From: Apostichopus parvimensis
Taxonomy: Eukaryota > Echinodermata > Holothuroidea > Aspidochirotida > Stichopodidae
Assembly (NCBI GenBank): GCA_000934455.1
Contig: KN882629.1
Coordinates: 200,429-224,736, forward strand
DNA length: 24,308 bases
Direction: 5' to 3'
Each line of letters starts with the position of its first letter. The stretch's first letter is position 1. The translations under genes were made by a program, and so were the position numbers. Of this stretch, positions 10,809 through 20,290 are shown one piece after another. Below the pieces are notes generated by a model. It saw only the letters and a program-made list of their open reading frames with translations, had not been told where the DNA came from and searched no databases.

Positions 10809-11116
10809 GTGTATCTTCGTCTTGTAGCCCTCGTCTTGTAGCCCTCGTTTTCTCCTTCCTCTTTCTCTCCCCAGTCGGCGAACTCTTGGGTTACCTCCAC
10901 CTTGGAGTATGTGTTTGGCCTGTTCAGCCATTTCGTCTTCTCGCCGGCCTGCCTCCTGTTCAACATCTTGATCGGTGACTTGTATTTGCTCTTCTCAAAT
11001 TCGTTGTCTTATATGTAGGTGAAGCTGGTGGAGGCGGCTGGGTAGGCGACGTCCCTCTTGGGCTTCAGTTCATGTCTCACAAATGGCTGGGGGTACACGT
11101 AGCCTGTTCTGTAACC
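10809..11116 (-). CDS. adducin neck exon with in-frame TAA and 14-bp duplication
   Basis: Bounded by atttgtgacag at 11117 and ATACAC|gtgagt at 10808. It opens with GYRTGYVYPQPFVR, the block that follows LDN(L/M) in all adducins I recall. Then comes VAYPAASTSFTYI, a TAA at 11009-11011, DNEFEKSKYKSPIKML, and the conserved GEKTKWLNRPNTYSKVEV (family form KTRWLNxPNxY). The TAA is codon 36 and again is one C-to-T change from Gln (CAA). Near the 3' end a 14-bp tandem duplication (10819-10846) makes the exon 308 nt. Without it the exon would be 294 nt, 98 codons, phase 0, ending YKTKIH and joining the next exon's Trp as in homologues. So two separate defects affect one exon whose remaining residues are well conserved. 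Confidence 0.85.
10819..10846. repeat. 14-bp tandem duplication inside a coding exon
   Basis: The unit gtcttgtagccctc occurs exactly twice, back to back (10819-10832 and 10833-10846). It shifts the adducin frame by two bases. Confidence 0.9.
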
Positions 11117-11246
11117 CTGTCACAAATTAAAAAAGTTCCTGCGATCAAACTTTTGTGCTGGGTGCAGATCTAAGTCACTCTTACATCTAACATCAGCAGC
11201 ACAACATATCTCCATCTTTGTCTTCTTTGCAGTTTTCTTCATAAAA

Positions 11247-11610
11247 TGAGGGCATTGTGGTCAAGTGGTTAAGGCAGTGGACTTGTGATCTAAGGATTAC
11301 AGGTTCGAGCCCTGGCCAGATCATTACGTCCTTGGGCAAGGCGCTTTATCTCCATTGCCTCTCTTCACCCAGGTGTATAAATGGGGACTTGCGAGGTAAC
11401 TTGTAAATATAGTGGCTGCACCCTATGGGAAGTCCCCCGGGGGACACGTGGTTGTGGTGCACTGTGGTGCCCCAGGAGAGATTGATTGAATTGTGCACAC
11501 TTTGGTGTGTAGGTGTGACAAGTTACCAATGACCAGGGTTAAGTTGTAAAAGTCGTGTGAGAAGGCCTGGCCTTGTACAAAACTGTAAACCTAAATTAAT
11601 TAATTACATA
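11247..11610 (+). mobile_element. tRNA-derived SINE
   Basis: The 5' head is tRNA-like. It has an A-box region tggtcaagtggttaaggc (about 11258-11275) and a B box ggttcgagccc (about 11302-11312), which together form the internal RNA polymerase III promoter. The body follows, with ccttgggcaaggcgcttta, ctcttcaccc and aggtgtataaatgggg, a central sequence that I recall as shared by many marine-invertebrate SINEs. The tail runs to about 11610 and ends in an AATT repeat. It needs a partner LINE to move. It lies in the adducin intron between 11116 and 12301. It is not a working tRNA gene, because the acceptor and anticodon stems pair poorly. Confidence 0.8.
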
Positions 11611-11728
11611 TCAAGTCTTCCACAAGTATCTCTTTGAAAATCTCACACATTCGCTGTCTTTGGTGCATTCAGGACCAAACTAATTGGAACATTCCGTTCC
11701 GTTTCTATGCCATTTCCATGATATACGG

Positions 11729-11946
11729 NNNNNNNNNNNNNNNNNNNNNNNNNNNNNNNNNNNNNNNNNNNNNNNNNNNNNNNNNNNNNNNNNNNNNNNN
11801 NNNNNNNNNNNNNNNNNNNNNNNNNNNNNNNNNNNNNNNNNNNNNNNNNNNNNNNNNNNNNNNNNNNNNNNNNNNNNNNNNNNNNNNNNNNNNNNNNNNN
11901 NNNNNNNNNNNNNNNNNNNNNNNNNNNNNNNNNNNNNNNNNNNNNN
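11729..11946. other. assembly gap (218 N)
   Basis: A run of N. All apparent open frames that span it are artefacts. Confidence 0.99.
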
Positions 11947-12300
11947 AGAGTATCAAGCTGTAACAATTAGAGTTTTCAAGTACGACACAAATCAAATCGA
12001 ATGGTGTATCAAACCATCCTGATATGTCACAGCTGTTTACGTTGACTGAACGAAGCTACCTGCTTACCCACACTGACTTCACACAACTCACTGAATTATC
12101 TCACGTAATAAGGCGCATTCGCTTGGTACGCATATGATTTAAAATCTCATACGTTAACTAGCGGCGCCATCGGTTGGCAATTAGCATAGTAAATTATTGC
12201 TATGTCTGCCCAGATCTTTAAATGCAAATAAGGCTAGTTCGTCTGCTGCACAGATGTTGCAGGCCAAGTGTGTTGGAATTTTTGCATTTTGAAATCTTAC

Positions 12301-12471
12301 CATATTGTCCAAATGTCTCATCATGGCTTCGAACTCCAGTTCACCGACCTTCAGTTTGTGTCCCGTCTCACTGACCCCACCTGCGCCCTTGGCAGTCGCT
12401 TCATGGACCTTGTCTCTGACTTCATCCGGTAGGTGGATGACATTATCCAGGCCTACGGCTACAGCACGTAT
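12301..12471 (-). CDS. adducin exon, end of head and start of neck
   Basis: This exon is 171 nt (57 codons, phase 0 both ends), with the acceptor ttcgtgacag at 12472 and the donor AATATG|gtaaga at 12300. It starts IRAVAVGLDNVIHL, continuing the CEIQ end of the previous exon. It ends KVGELEFEAMMRHLDNM, the adducin block GExEFEALMRMLDN. The middle (about 25 residues, EATAKGAGGVSETG) is the variable linker seen in all adducins. No frame defect is visible in this exon. Confidence 0.9.
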
Positions 12472-13153
12472 CTGTCACGAATAATTAGCATACTGTAAAA
12501 TGTTTGAATGCAGTTTGTTGTTACATTATGGAACACAAGTCTTACGAGCGACTCTTTTAATCTCTCTTATTCCTCCTTTGCCATTTCTCGTCGCCGACTT
12601 TGCTCTGCTGGTCCTAACACTACTAAGGAGCTTCTTATTTATGCCATCTTTTATATGCCATCAGGCGAATGAAACTCAAGCAATTTCAAATAAGAGGACG
12701 ACAACATCGTACATGATTTGCCGAAGAAACCATCCGTTTGGCGTACGTGCTTCAAAAATACAAGACCCACTTTAGAGTCCATTTTAGCTTAACTCGTTTG
12801 AACTTTCAACCTTTTGATGAAACCTTTGAATCCTTCTCAATTGAAGCATTTTGTCTTCCATCTCTCTGACAAACTAGAGTTCAATACTGCCATTACAGAA
12901 CAAACACAGAAATGCACTTCTCCTTCAACAGGCAAATATTTGAGCAACTGTCTGTCTGGGCAATAATACTTCATTTGTTCCTATCCCAAAAAAAATTTGT
13001 CTGTCAACAAAACTGAACCAAACTTGGCTATTTGATAATTTGCTGTTTAAGGGACAAAACAGATGTCAACTTCTCTATGGTGGATATAACCAATGCCTGG
13101 ATTCTGCAAGGCACCATGATAGCAAATAGGCATATGCATTATGTACAATATGT
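12472..13153 (-). other. intron sequence
   Basis: Intron between adducin exons, left of the foldback element. A plus-strand open frame at 12500-12775 has no recognisable content. Nothing else is supported. Confidence 0.5.
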
Positions 13154-13728
13154 ATGTAGTGAGGTGAAGTTTTGAATATTCAGAGTTTGGTACTACTTCT
13201 ATATCCTCAAGGGGGTAACACTATTGACCAATTCAAATCTAATACAGATCATTATACATAGCTGTAACGTTAACAACAATATTCAATTTATGGTTTGAAA
13301 TACTTCTTAATTCTAACTGTTATATGATTATCTTTTTATAACTCATAAAGAAACGTCATTTAAACTCACCAAACATCTTATCTTCCAAGTCTTATTTGAT
13401 ACCGAAACGCAATACCTTCTCTTTGACTTCTGTTAAGATATTTTCACTTTACTTCGTTCGCAATTATTTGGAAAACCCACGCTCAAAATGTCTGGGATGC
13501 ACCACGCTAGCGTGCCTACCCCATTCAGCGTAGTGATACAGTTCACATCACTACCTGCCAACTGACAGAGTAATGTACATGTATACAATGCCGTTACTAC
13601 ATTAACTGCAGTACGATACTATTATGTAGGGTGAAGAGGGTGTCCAGCAATTGGTCAATAGTGTTACCCCCTTGAGGATATAGAAGTAGTACCAAGCTCT
13701 GAATATTCAAAACTTCACCTCACTACAT
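13154..13728. mobile_element. foldback element with 80-bp inverted repeats
   Basis: The left arm (13154-13233) and right arm (13649-13728) are inverted copies of each other over about 80 bp with about one mismatch. They begin atgtagtgaggtgaag and end ctattgaccaatt. The inner 415 bp carries no coding sequence. It contains a perfect palindrome cacgctagcgtg at 13503-13514. Long near-identical arms and a non-coding centre fit a foldback-type or MITE-like non-autonomous DNA element. The near-identity suggests recent insertion or gene conversion. No clear target duplication is seen at the ends. It lies in the adducin intron 12472-15046. Confidence 0.75.
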
Positions 13729-15046
13729 GTATGAGGTACACTAGAAGCATTGTAACACTATCTGGGAAAAACAGAGTTTTGTGTTTAGGCGTCTTCTCCA
13801 AACGATTTTATACGGAATCCTGTGGACGCCTGCGGGCGCAAACTGAGTTCAAGCAAACAAAGACCCTCAGGAGCATCCCAGCTTTCCTTTTATGATGTTA
13901 GTGTCATCACATTAACTTTATTAGAAAGCAGATAATCCGCTTTGTAACGACCATTGTTTACCAGACTAGACAAAAAAAACCACACACACCGATTGAAGAG
14001 AGGACCAAGTACTCTCATTCCTGCCCATCAACACCCCCCCTCCCCCCATCACTTGTAATCCCAACCCACTAGTAAAGTGTGTTGCTGAACCTTCAAGACA
14101 TACAAATAGAAAACTCAATTATGACTTTCATAAAAGATCACTAAGGGACATTTTTCCCACAGTTTCAACTGGTAGTTTTTTAAGGATTTATAGTAGCCAA
14201 AAGACCCTGGATTCCATGGTCAATAATGAAACACATCTCCCAGGTGGGTAACCTTGCCCTTGGGGTCAGACATCAAAAAAGAATATTATGGGAACTTTAT
14301 CGATGAATGTCAACATTATTAGTGCACATACATGTTAGAAAGCAAACATACCCTACTATGCCTTAATCCAAATCCATAAATCCGATTTGGAGTCGGCAAG
14401 TCGCATCAAGACTATTATTCCAGCTATTATTCCAGCCAAACGTACTTTTTCAACCGCTGTCATTTTCTTTTCATTTCATGGAGCAGGCTTTGCTATTGCA
14501 GGTGGCTTTCTGCTGTTACGCAGAGCCTAGTTCGACTCGGGGAAAAGCAAACAAAAGTTTGTACAGAAGCGGAATCTTCGGAGGTGAGGAGAGTTGAGGA
14601 GAGTGTAATGACTACATATTGATACAGAAGTAGACTACGCTAATGGCAAAATCAAGTTCTGTGTATGCTAGGAGATACAATCATTCCCAAGACAATAAAT
14701 ATTCCAAATTGATCATATTGTTTGGAAACAGTTTGAAAATTTCAGATAACTATTCTCAGAGGAGAGGGTCATATCAAAGATAAACTCAATCCATACCATT
14801 TACTTTGCATTTGGAGTTGACTAATATTGTCCCTTTTCATCCCTCAACCACCTCCCCCCCCCCACCCCACCCAATTCCTGGCTCGTTAAAAAACAGCTTA
14901 AAAAAAGGAAAACTCTGTAACTTTCACAGGTCTCCAAAATATTCTGGAACGGAGGAGAATGAACAAGCTGTAACATAACCCAGGGAACATTTGGCCTCAC
15001 ACTGCTAAGTTTTACAAGCAAGGACCAAGTCCAGCTAATTCTTTAC
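13729..15046 (-). other. intron sequence with C-rich runs
   Basis: Intron between adducin exons. It has C runs at 14034-14047 and 14854-14863, and a short direct repeat ctattattccag near 14412-14430. No coding sequence is recognised. Confidence 0.5.
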
Positions 15047-15290
15047 CTGTATCTCGCATGCTGCTACACAGTTGAGGGCAAGGAAGTACGCCTCCTCTAT
15101 GGACCCACCACAGCAGACGATACCATGGTTACGCAAGAATAGGATCTTGTTTTGGGGTCCAAGGGCCCTGATGATTTGATCCTTCTGTTCCTCCTCCACC
15201 ACGATCCCCTGTGTAGTCATAGTAGGAGATCTCACCATAAATCAAGGCTTCTTGACTGATCGGGAAAAGGCCACACTTTATAGTTGAGAC
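15047..15290 (-). CDS. adducin head exon (class II aldolase-like) with one extra base
   Basis: Bounded by ttgaatcttgacag at 15291 and GATACAG|gtaaag at 15046. It reads [19 protein letters not shown], then EISYYDYTG, and after a frame change [44 protein letters not shown]. This is the adducin head, a fold related to fuculose-1-phosphate/class II aldolases. Adducins lack aldolase activity and use the head for oligomerisation. The motifs SxxKCGLLPISQEAL, YYDYxGI, LRNHG and ACEIQ are all present. The frames differ at the C run 15206-15209 (GGGG on the coding strand). 244 nt is one more than the 243 that phase predicts, so one base is in excess. The apparent Met-led open frame starting at 15238 is a result of this shift, not a start. 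Confidence 0.9.
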
Positions 15291-15614
15291 CTGTCAAGAT
15301 TCAAAGCAAAAAATTCAAAATCCTCTATAAGCTATGACATCTTTGCTTTGGTCAACAACTTGCAGGAAGGGTAATGCTAGGCAAACATATTGAATATTCA
15401 ATGAACATTTAAAAATCCTCCATAATCTATGACATCATTGCTTTTTTGTTTGTTGTATTTTTTGTGGTCAGCAAATTTATAAAGCCAACCAGGTATAAAT
15501 CAAAACGTGACAAGTCAAGCTAAAGATCTTAAAAAAAAATGATCAAAATCCAAGTAAAGAAAAAAGGAACCTGCTCTCAGAATCATGAAAGTAATTATAA
15601 AGGTGGATACTCAC
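15291..15614 (-). other. intron between two adducin head exons
   Basis: A 324-nt AT-rich intron with gtgagt at its 5' end and a pyrimidine-rich acceptor. A local direct repeat, aatcctc(c/t)ataa(g/t)ctatgacatc, occurs near 15319 and 15414. Confidence 0.7.
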
Positions 15615-15663
15615 AGCAGTGGCTGCCGAAGTGTGCACGTGTAAAATGCATTTAGTATCTGGT
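15615..15663 (-). CDS. adducin head exon (histidine-motif segment)
   Basis: A 49-nt exon (1 base + 16 codons). Its acceptor is aataataattccag at 15664 and its donor ACTGCT|gtgagt at 15614. It reads PDTKCILHVHTSAATA and joins VSTIKCG of the next exon in phase. Vertebrate adducins have RPDVKCVVHIHTPAGAAV here. The HxHT motif corresponds to the metal-site histidines of class II aldolases, kept in sequence although adducin has no known enzyme activity. This is the most 5' adducin exon I can find. The preceding exon should end in the ALHSAIYxAR block, which is not visible to the right. Confidence 0.85.
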
Positions 15664-17216
15664 CTGGAATTATTATTACTAATGCTTTGGCAGACTTTTA
15701 ACTTTGGGGAACACTATCTATCAAATATGTAGCAACTGCTTTGAAGTTGATGAGCAAAACATCTTTTGGCCGAGAAGCATCCAACATTGGGGTTATTCCA
15801 CTCATCTCCAGAAGTTATAATCTGTTGATCAAAAAAAAAAAATCCCTTAGTTCATTGTTGCCTTTAAATCAAATAGTGAGTGACTTAATTATTTAGATTA
15901 CACAAAAGAAGGCAAAACTATAACAAGAAAAGAATGCAAGACAATTGTTCAAGTTTAAGCCATTAGCTAGCATTTGAAAGCAGTAGAAAAGACCAGCATA
16001 TGCAGAGAAGTCTCCTTGATAATTGAAACATACACTGTTGTTCTATAACTCTATAAACACTACCTGACAATTGATTGGACATTGTTTATATGTAAAGGAT
16101 CGGGTGGTTAGAGAAGTCTGGTGGCGACATCCACCAAGGGGGGGGGGGGGGGATATAGTATGGCAAGGGAAGGCAGAACTCAGTTTTTCTCTTAAAGGGC
16201 TGGTATTTTGTTCCCGGCTAGCAAGCTCCACATCAAGATAGAGGAAAAGGAAAACAAATGTGTAATAAACAATGCTTGATAAAATCATAAACTAGCTTTT
16301 AAATGTTGGAACACTCCTTTAATGCTCAGAAAATATTAAAGAGTGAATGGCTCCTTTAATATCAAGGAGTAGAAGGCTCCTTTAAATGCTTATGAGATGC
16401 AACCCACAATGCTTCTCATGTCAAAAGTTAACCTTCTATTCTAAAAATCATGGCTATAACCGACATATGAGAGCTTTTGATGATAACCTTCCGCAGGGAA
16501 AGTTAATTAAAAATAACGGATATTTTTGGATATATACATAAATCTAAGATTTCGTGTGTGAACCACGTTGTCAATGGTACTGACCACAAACTTTTGCAGG
16601 TTCATTACCAGCAACTTCATGGAGTTTTGAAGGCTGAAATTGCAAATAAACTAGTGCATATCCCTACACTAGTTTGGAGGGCTGAAATTGCAATAAACTA
16701 GTGCATATCCCTACATATAAATAGACCTATCAAAAAGCCCATTCCTTGAGATCAATTTTAAGTTGGTCTGACTTCATGAAGTCTTATTTTGACGTTGACA
16801 CAGAAAGGAACTATGATCCAGATCCACTGGATATTACATTTTGAACACTATTCTAGTTTCTGAATCCACCATCATGAATACTTAATGAGGAAATTGAATA
16901 TTCAAAATGAAAAATCCTGTTTTGAGATATGCAGACATAGACACACACCCATTCCAATATATACACATACACACACGCACACATACTCACTCAGGAATTA
17001 TCGAAGAATATGAACGAGTGAATGTGAAAGATTATGACATCTTTGGCAATGAAAAGCAAAACACAAGGAAACAAGTGGCTGACTGAGTTCTGTAATAAAG
17101 TTAAGCACCATATTTTGAATATTTTATATTATATATCATATATACATCATGTCTGTCAATAAATTCTGTTTGATAAAGTTTGAAAAAGTTTCAATTCATA
17201 TACTTAACATTGACAG
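15664..17216. other. non-coding AT-rich stretch
   Basis: No exon is recognised. It holds a 16-G run (16138-16153), several copies of (g)ctcctttaa near 16306-16390, a 48-bp tandem duplication (16632-16715, listed separately), and a CA-rich simple stretch near 16935-16985. If adducin continues 5', this is intron. Confidence 0.4.
16632..16715. repeat. tandem duplication, about 48-bp unit
   Basis: ggctgaaattgcaa(a)taaac is followed by tagtgcatatccctaca in both copies (from 16632 and from 16680). The first copy also carries ctagtttggag before the junction. The near-identity suggests a recent event. Confidence 0.8.
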
Positions 17217-17276
17217 AATGATCAGGTCCAGAGGGCGACACACCTGATCGAGCTAGACGAAGCACTGCTCCTGCAG
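17217..17276 (+). CDS. possible orphan exon, 60 bp
   Basis: This is a GC-rich island in AT-rich surroundings, bounded by atacttaacattgacag and CTGCAG|gttagt. It reads NDQVQRATHLIELDEALLLQ in the only frame without a stop (phase 0). The sequence is helix-like, with many Leu and acidic residues, and I do not recognise the family. Its phase does not match the plus-strand exon at 18959-19390. It could be an exon of another gene in which adducin fragments are nested, or chance. Confidence 0.35.
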
Positions 17277-18958
17277 GTTAGTAAACTATTTTTTTAAACA
17301 GACTATAAAATATACAACTGTAAGGGTATAGAAGACAATAGCAATATTCACAGAATGGAAGCTTTAAAAACTACAACAAGGGGAAGCTTAAATACTAGGA
17401 GGCTGCTCCAAACCTGGCAATCTCACCCTCCCGAGATGAGAACTATGCTAAGAAAACAGAGAAAGGAAAAACCCTTCCCAGTGGCTGGACTGTTCCCCGG
17501 AAGACCTATTCTTTGGGAGTTTGAGTCGCAAGGGCGCCCCTCCCTCTGCCAGAGCCTCCTCCCAGTTTAAAAAGTCTAACTTATCTAGATTTTAAGTAAT
17601 TTTTTTGAGTAGGTTTATTCATTATGTATGTACTTATGATGGAGATTTGGAATAAGGGAGTCCAGGAGAAGGTTTTTTTTTTTTTAAATGTTTCAAAGGA
17701 TTGTTTTTCATTGGAGCTAAGAACGTAAAATTTTACAAACAAAGAACTTGAAATTCATGAACGAAAAAATTACATATACAAACAGGAGTACAGAATAAAG
17801 AAGCAGAATAAAGTGCGGGAAGCCAATAAAAAATTCAAAAGAATGTAATAAAAATATATATCACATTGTAAATGTTAAGATTGGGCAGATAAAAAAAAAG
17901 ACTTAAAGCAATGAATGAAACAAAATGGAAGAGAAAGCAATGAAAGAGAATGAAAGATTTTGGATTTTGTGAGGAAAACTTTTCCAGGGTCTGGCTCTAA
18001 TGTACTGGACGAAATACTTGTGGACCCTTTCTATATAGACATCTAATTTGGTGGAAGAGTAGGTACAAATACCATATTTGTCTGGTTTGGTAGTAAATAT
18101 AACACATTTTACCATGCCCCAAACTGACTTCAATTCGTTTAAGGGCATTAAAACAATAAACATCCACTAACTTTGTGTCAAAATATGAGCTCTCTGTTAC
18201 ATATGTGATGGTGTGTTAACACATTGCATATATAACTCCTGACTATTCTGTCATTTGCGAATAGGACTGCATAATGCAATTTTAGTCTAGTATGTTATTT
18301 ATTCAATGATGTCTATTTTCCTCGAGATGAGCTTCATTCTCAAAAGTTATGCCTATACTTACATTTTATGCCTTTGTTTGCTAGCTGGGTCATCTACTTG
18401 GTTATTTTTCTGTGGAACAGGTCTCACTTAACTGTTTCTTCTCCTCTTTTCTGCTTGCATGTGTTCCTCTCATTCCTAAATTTTGTCCATCAACTTCATG
18501 CTCCAGTTCTCCTGTTTCAAAAGAAATTATAAATAATATCAAAGGCTCTATGTTCAGTTCACATACTGGGTAATCACTAATCACAATAAGTCCCAATCCA
18601 ACCCCATAGCTTCACGCACACACACATCTTATCAAATACAAACACATGCTGTTCAAAAGCCGATATTTCCTATCCACAGTTGGTTTGGTCTACCAAACAT
18701 ACTCTGAAACTCTCTACAAAGACAACGATGCACAGAGCTGACCTTGGCAACCTAGGATAAGGAATTATATTTTACCCAGCCCAGCAATAGCATGTGCATA
18801 TAAACATTACTTACTACAGGATGCGCTCAAGGTATGGCTGCCTTTTCCAGGAACAGGTACGCCCCGCTGCCTCTGAGTAGTGGGATGATGAGGGCCGTGT
18901 GGTGATCGATTAGTTCAAGTGCAGCTCGTAGATTGCTCAGCAGCATCTCTCTTCCCAG
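17277..18958. other. mostly non-coding stretch
   Basis: A plus-strand open frame at 17355-17570 (71 codons, Arg/Pro-rich in its second half) has no recognised domain. A GC-richer island at 18830-18950 is open on the minus strand over about 45 codons but lacks good splice sites. The rest is AT-rich with A runs (17690, 17891). Confidence 0.35.
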
Positions 18959-19390
18959 TCCTGCTGTCAGTACACTACAAAAGTCAGCCAACCAGTTTGG
19001 ACCTACATGTAGTGAAAGAAATTAATGAAAATGATATGGCACAAAAGAGGGGTCTAATTAAGAAGACACTGCAACTGCGTGGCCCCTCGAAAGACTCTCC
19101 AATTCATGCAGAATATGCTCATCAATATAACAACCCTCTGAGTAATGCAAGAAGTAAGACTCCATTTGCTCCTGCAAGCCAATGCAGAGATGTGATTGTT
19201 GAGAATGTCGCCATGGATAAATATGAACATAGTTACCATCACAGTAACAAGTTGTGCTTAATGGGTGAAATGAAAAGAAAAAGCGATCACAATGTAAAAA
19301 GTCCAGACCATGAGAGCTGTTCAGCAAAGATGCCCTATTTTGGGGATGAACAAAATGGTGGAAAGATTTGTGAATCCAAATTACTTACAG
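18959..19390 (+). CDS. possible internal exon of an unknown gene
   Basis: 432 nt are fully open between a good acceptor (catctctcttcccag) and a consensus donor (TTACAG|gtaaga). Phase is 1 at both ends (2 + 143 codons + 1). The product is hydrophilic, with blocks such as EINENDMAQKRGLIKKTL, NKLCLMGEMKRKSDH and GGKICESKLLT. No domain is recognised. The Lys-rich KRK segment could be a nuclear signal. It lies directly upstream of, and in the same orientation as, the transposase-like relic, so it may be the N-terminal part of that element rather than a host gene. Confidence 0.4.
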
Positions 19391-19399
19391 GTAAGAAAT

Positions 19400-20290
19400 C
19401 CACTAATGGTCAAGTGTCTCACAACTGATGCTGATGGCAAGGCATGTAAAGGGTTCAGTAGTACAATGGCTGTAACTACTCATTCTGAAACAGAGAACCT
19501 GTTAGATCAAGTTCACCTACTCAAGTCACTCCGCAGAGCACTGACTAAAGCAGTACTCTCCTCTGATATGTTCCTGCAAAAACTGTGACTAAGAAGCGCT
19601 TGCTTGACACAAAAGCGCTTTGCAGAGGAGTTGACCTACCATGTACAGGCAGAGGTGACTGCTTGCAGGAGAGTCCTCAAATATGACCACTGCAACGTTG
19701 TGAAAGCTTTATCAACATGTTTAGACTGCCTTGCAAAATGCTACACTGGAAATCATTCACATTGCCCAAAGCATTTATATCTATGCAAGAGGGGCAGGAA
19801 GTACACATTTCCATGTATGCCAAATGCTGCAATGGGGTTCTCTGCTAATATCCCACACTAACAGCAGAAAGCTAAACAAAATACTTGAGACACGTACCTG
19901 CAGCAAACATGATGGTCCACTCGTTTTGAGACTTCCACTCAAAAAGCAAAGGCAGTCTATAAGGCTTTCAAGGTGACCAATCCAAATTATAGTACCACAT
20001 TTTCATGCAATAGTCAGTACAGGGACCAGTGACATACACATATCAAATAATGTGCCTGACGAGTCCATAGCCAGGAAGATGGAAGCTGCAATATTAAAGG
20101 TGAGCTCAAATAGTCCATGTTTCCAGACTCTGAAATAGATGCAAAGAAAACAGCAATGTGATGAATTACATAAGAGGGGCAGAGCATACAGATGGAGGAG
20201 AGCACAACTCAGAGAGAGACCATACAAGCTACATGGTAGAACTAAAAACATAAACCAGTCCAGTATCTATAAAGAGATCAACTGATTCAT
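19400..20290 (+). pseudogene. frame-broken transposase-like gene relic
   Basis: Readable blocks lie in different frames in collinear order: KCLTTDADGKACKGF (a TTDxD motif that could hold a catalytic Asp), LLDQVHLLKSLRRALTKA, KRFAEELTYHVQAEVTAC, LDCLAKCYTGNHSHCPKH (Cys/His-rich), ETSTQKAKAVYKAFKVTNPN, and a basic tail with RGRAYRWRRAQLRE. From memory this order (TTDGD, a Cys/His cluster, then NTxTQKxExxNR and a basic tail) is that of an abundant uncharacterised transposase-like family in echinoderm, amphioxus and cnidarian genomes. I cannot name the superfamily. There are stops at 19586-19588 and 19859-19861, and at least three frame changes. It is not functional as it stands. Confidence 0.5.

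Noticed and set aside
10709-10978. Plus-strand ORF of 89 codons
   Set aside because: Mostly the antisense shadow of the adducin neck exon.
11247-11320. Functional tRNA gene
   Set aside because: A and B boxes are present, but the acceptor and anticodon stems do not pair well, and the sequence continues into a SINE body.
11634-12022. Four open frames of about 100 codons crossing the gap
   Set aside because: They are made almost entirely of the 218 N bases and are artefacts.
12217-12232. Octamer-like atgcaaat as an enhancer
   Set aside because: A single 8-bp match in AT-rich intron DNA is expected by chance.
16935-16985. CA-rich stretch as a regulatory element
   Set aside because: Imperfect simple repeat with no supporting context.
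18830-18955. GC-rich island open on the minus strand as an adducin N-terminal exon
   Set aside because: The residues (DHHTALIIPLL and neighbours) do not match any adducin head block, and no good donor is present.
18919-19428. Met-led start at 18919 for the plus-strand ORF
   Set aside because: A good acceptor at 18958 and a donor at 19390 make an internal exon more likely than an intronless gene.
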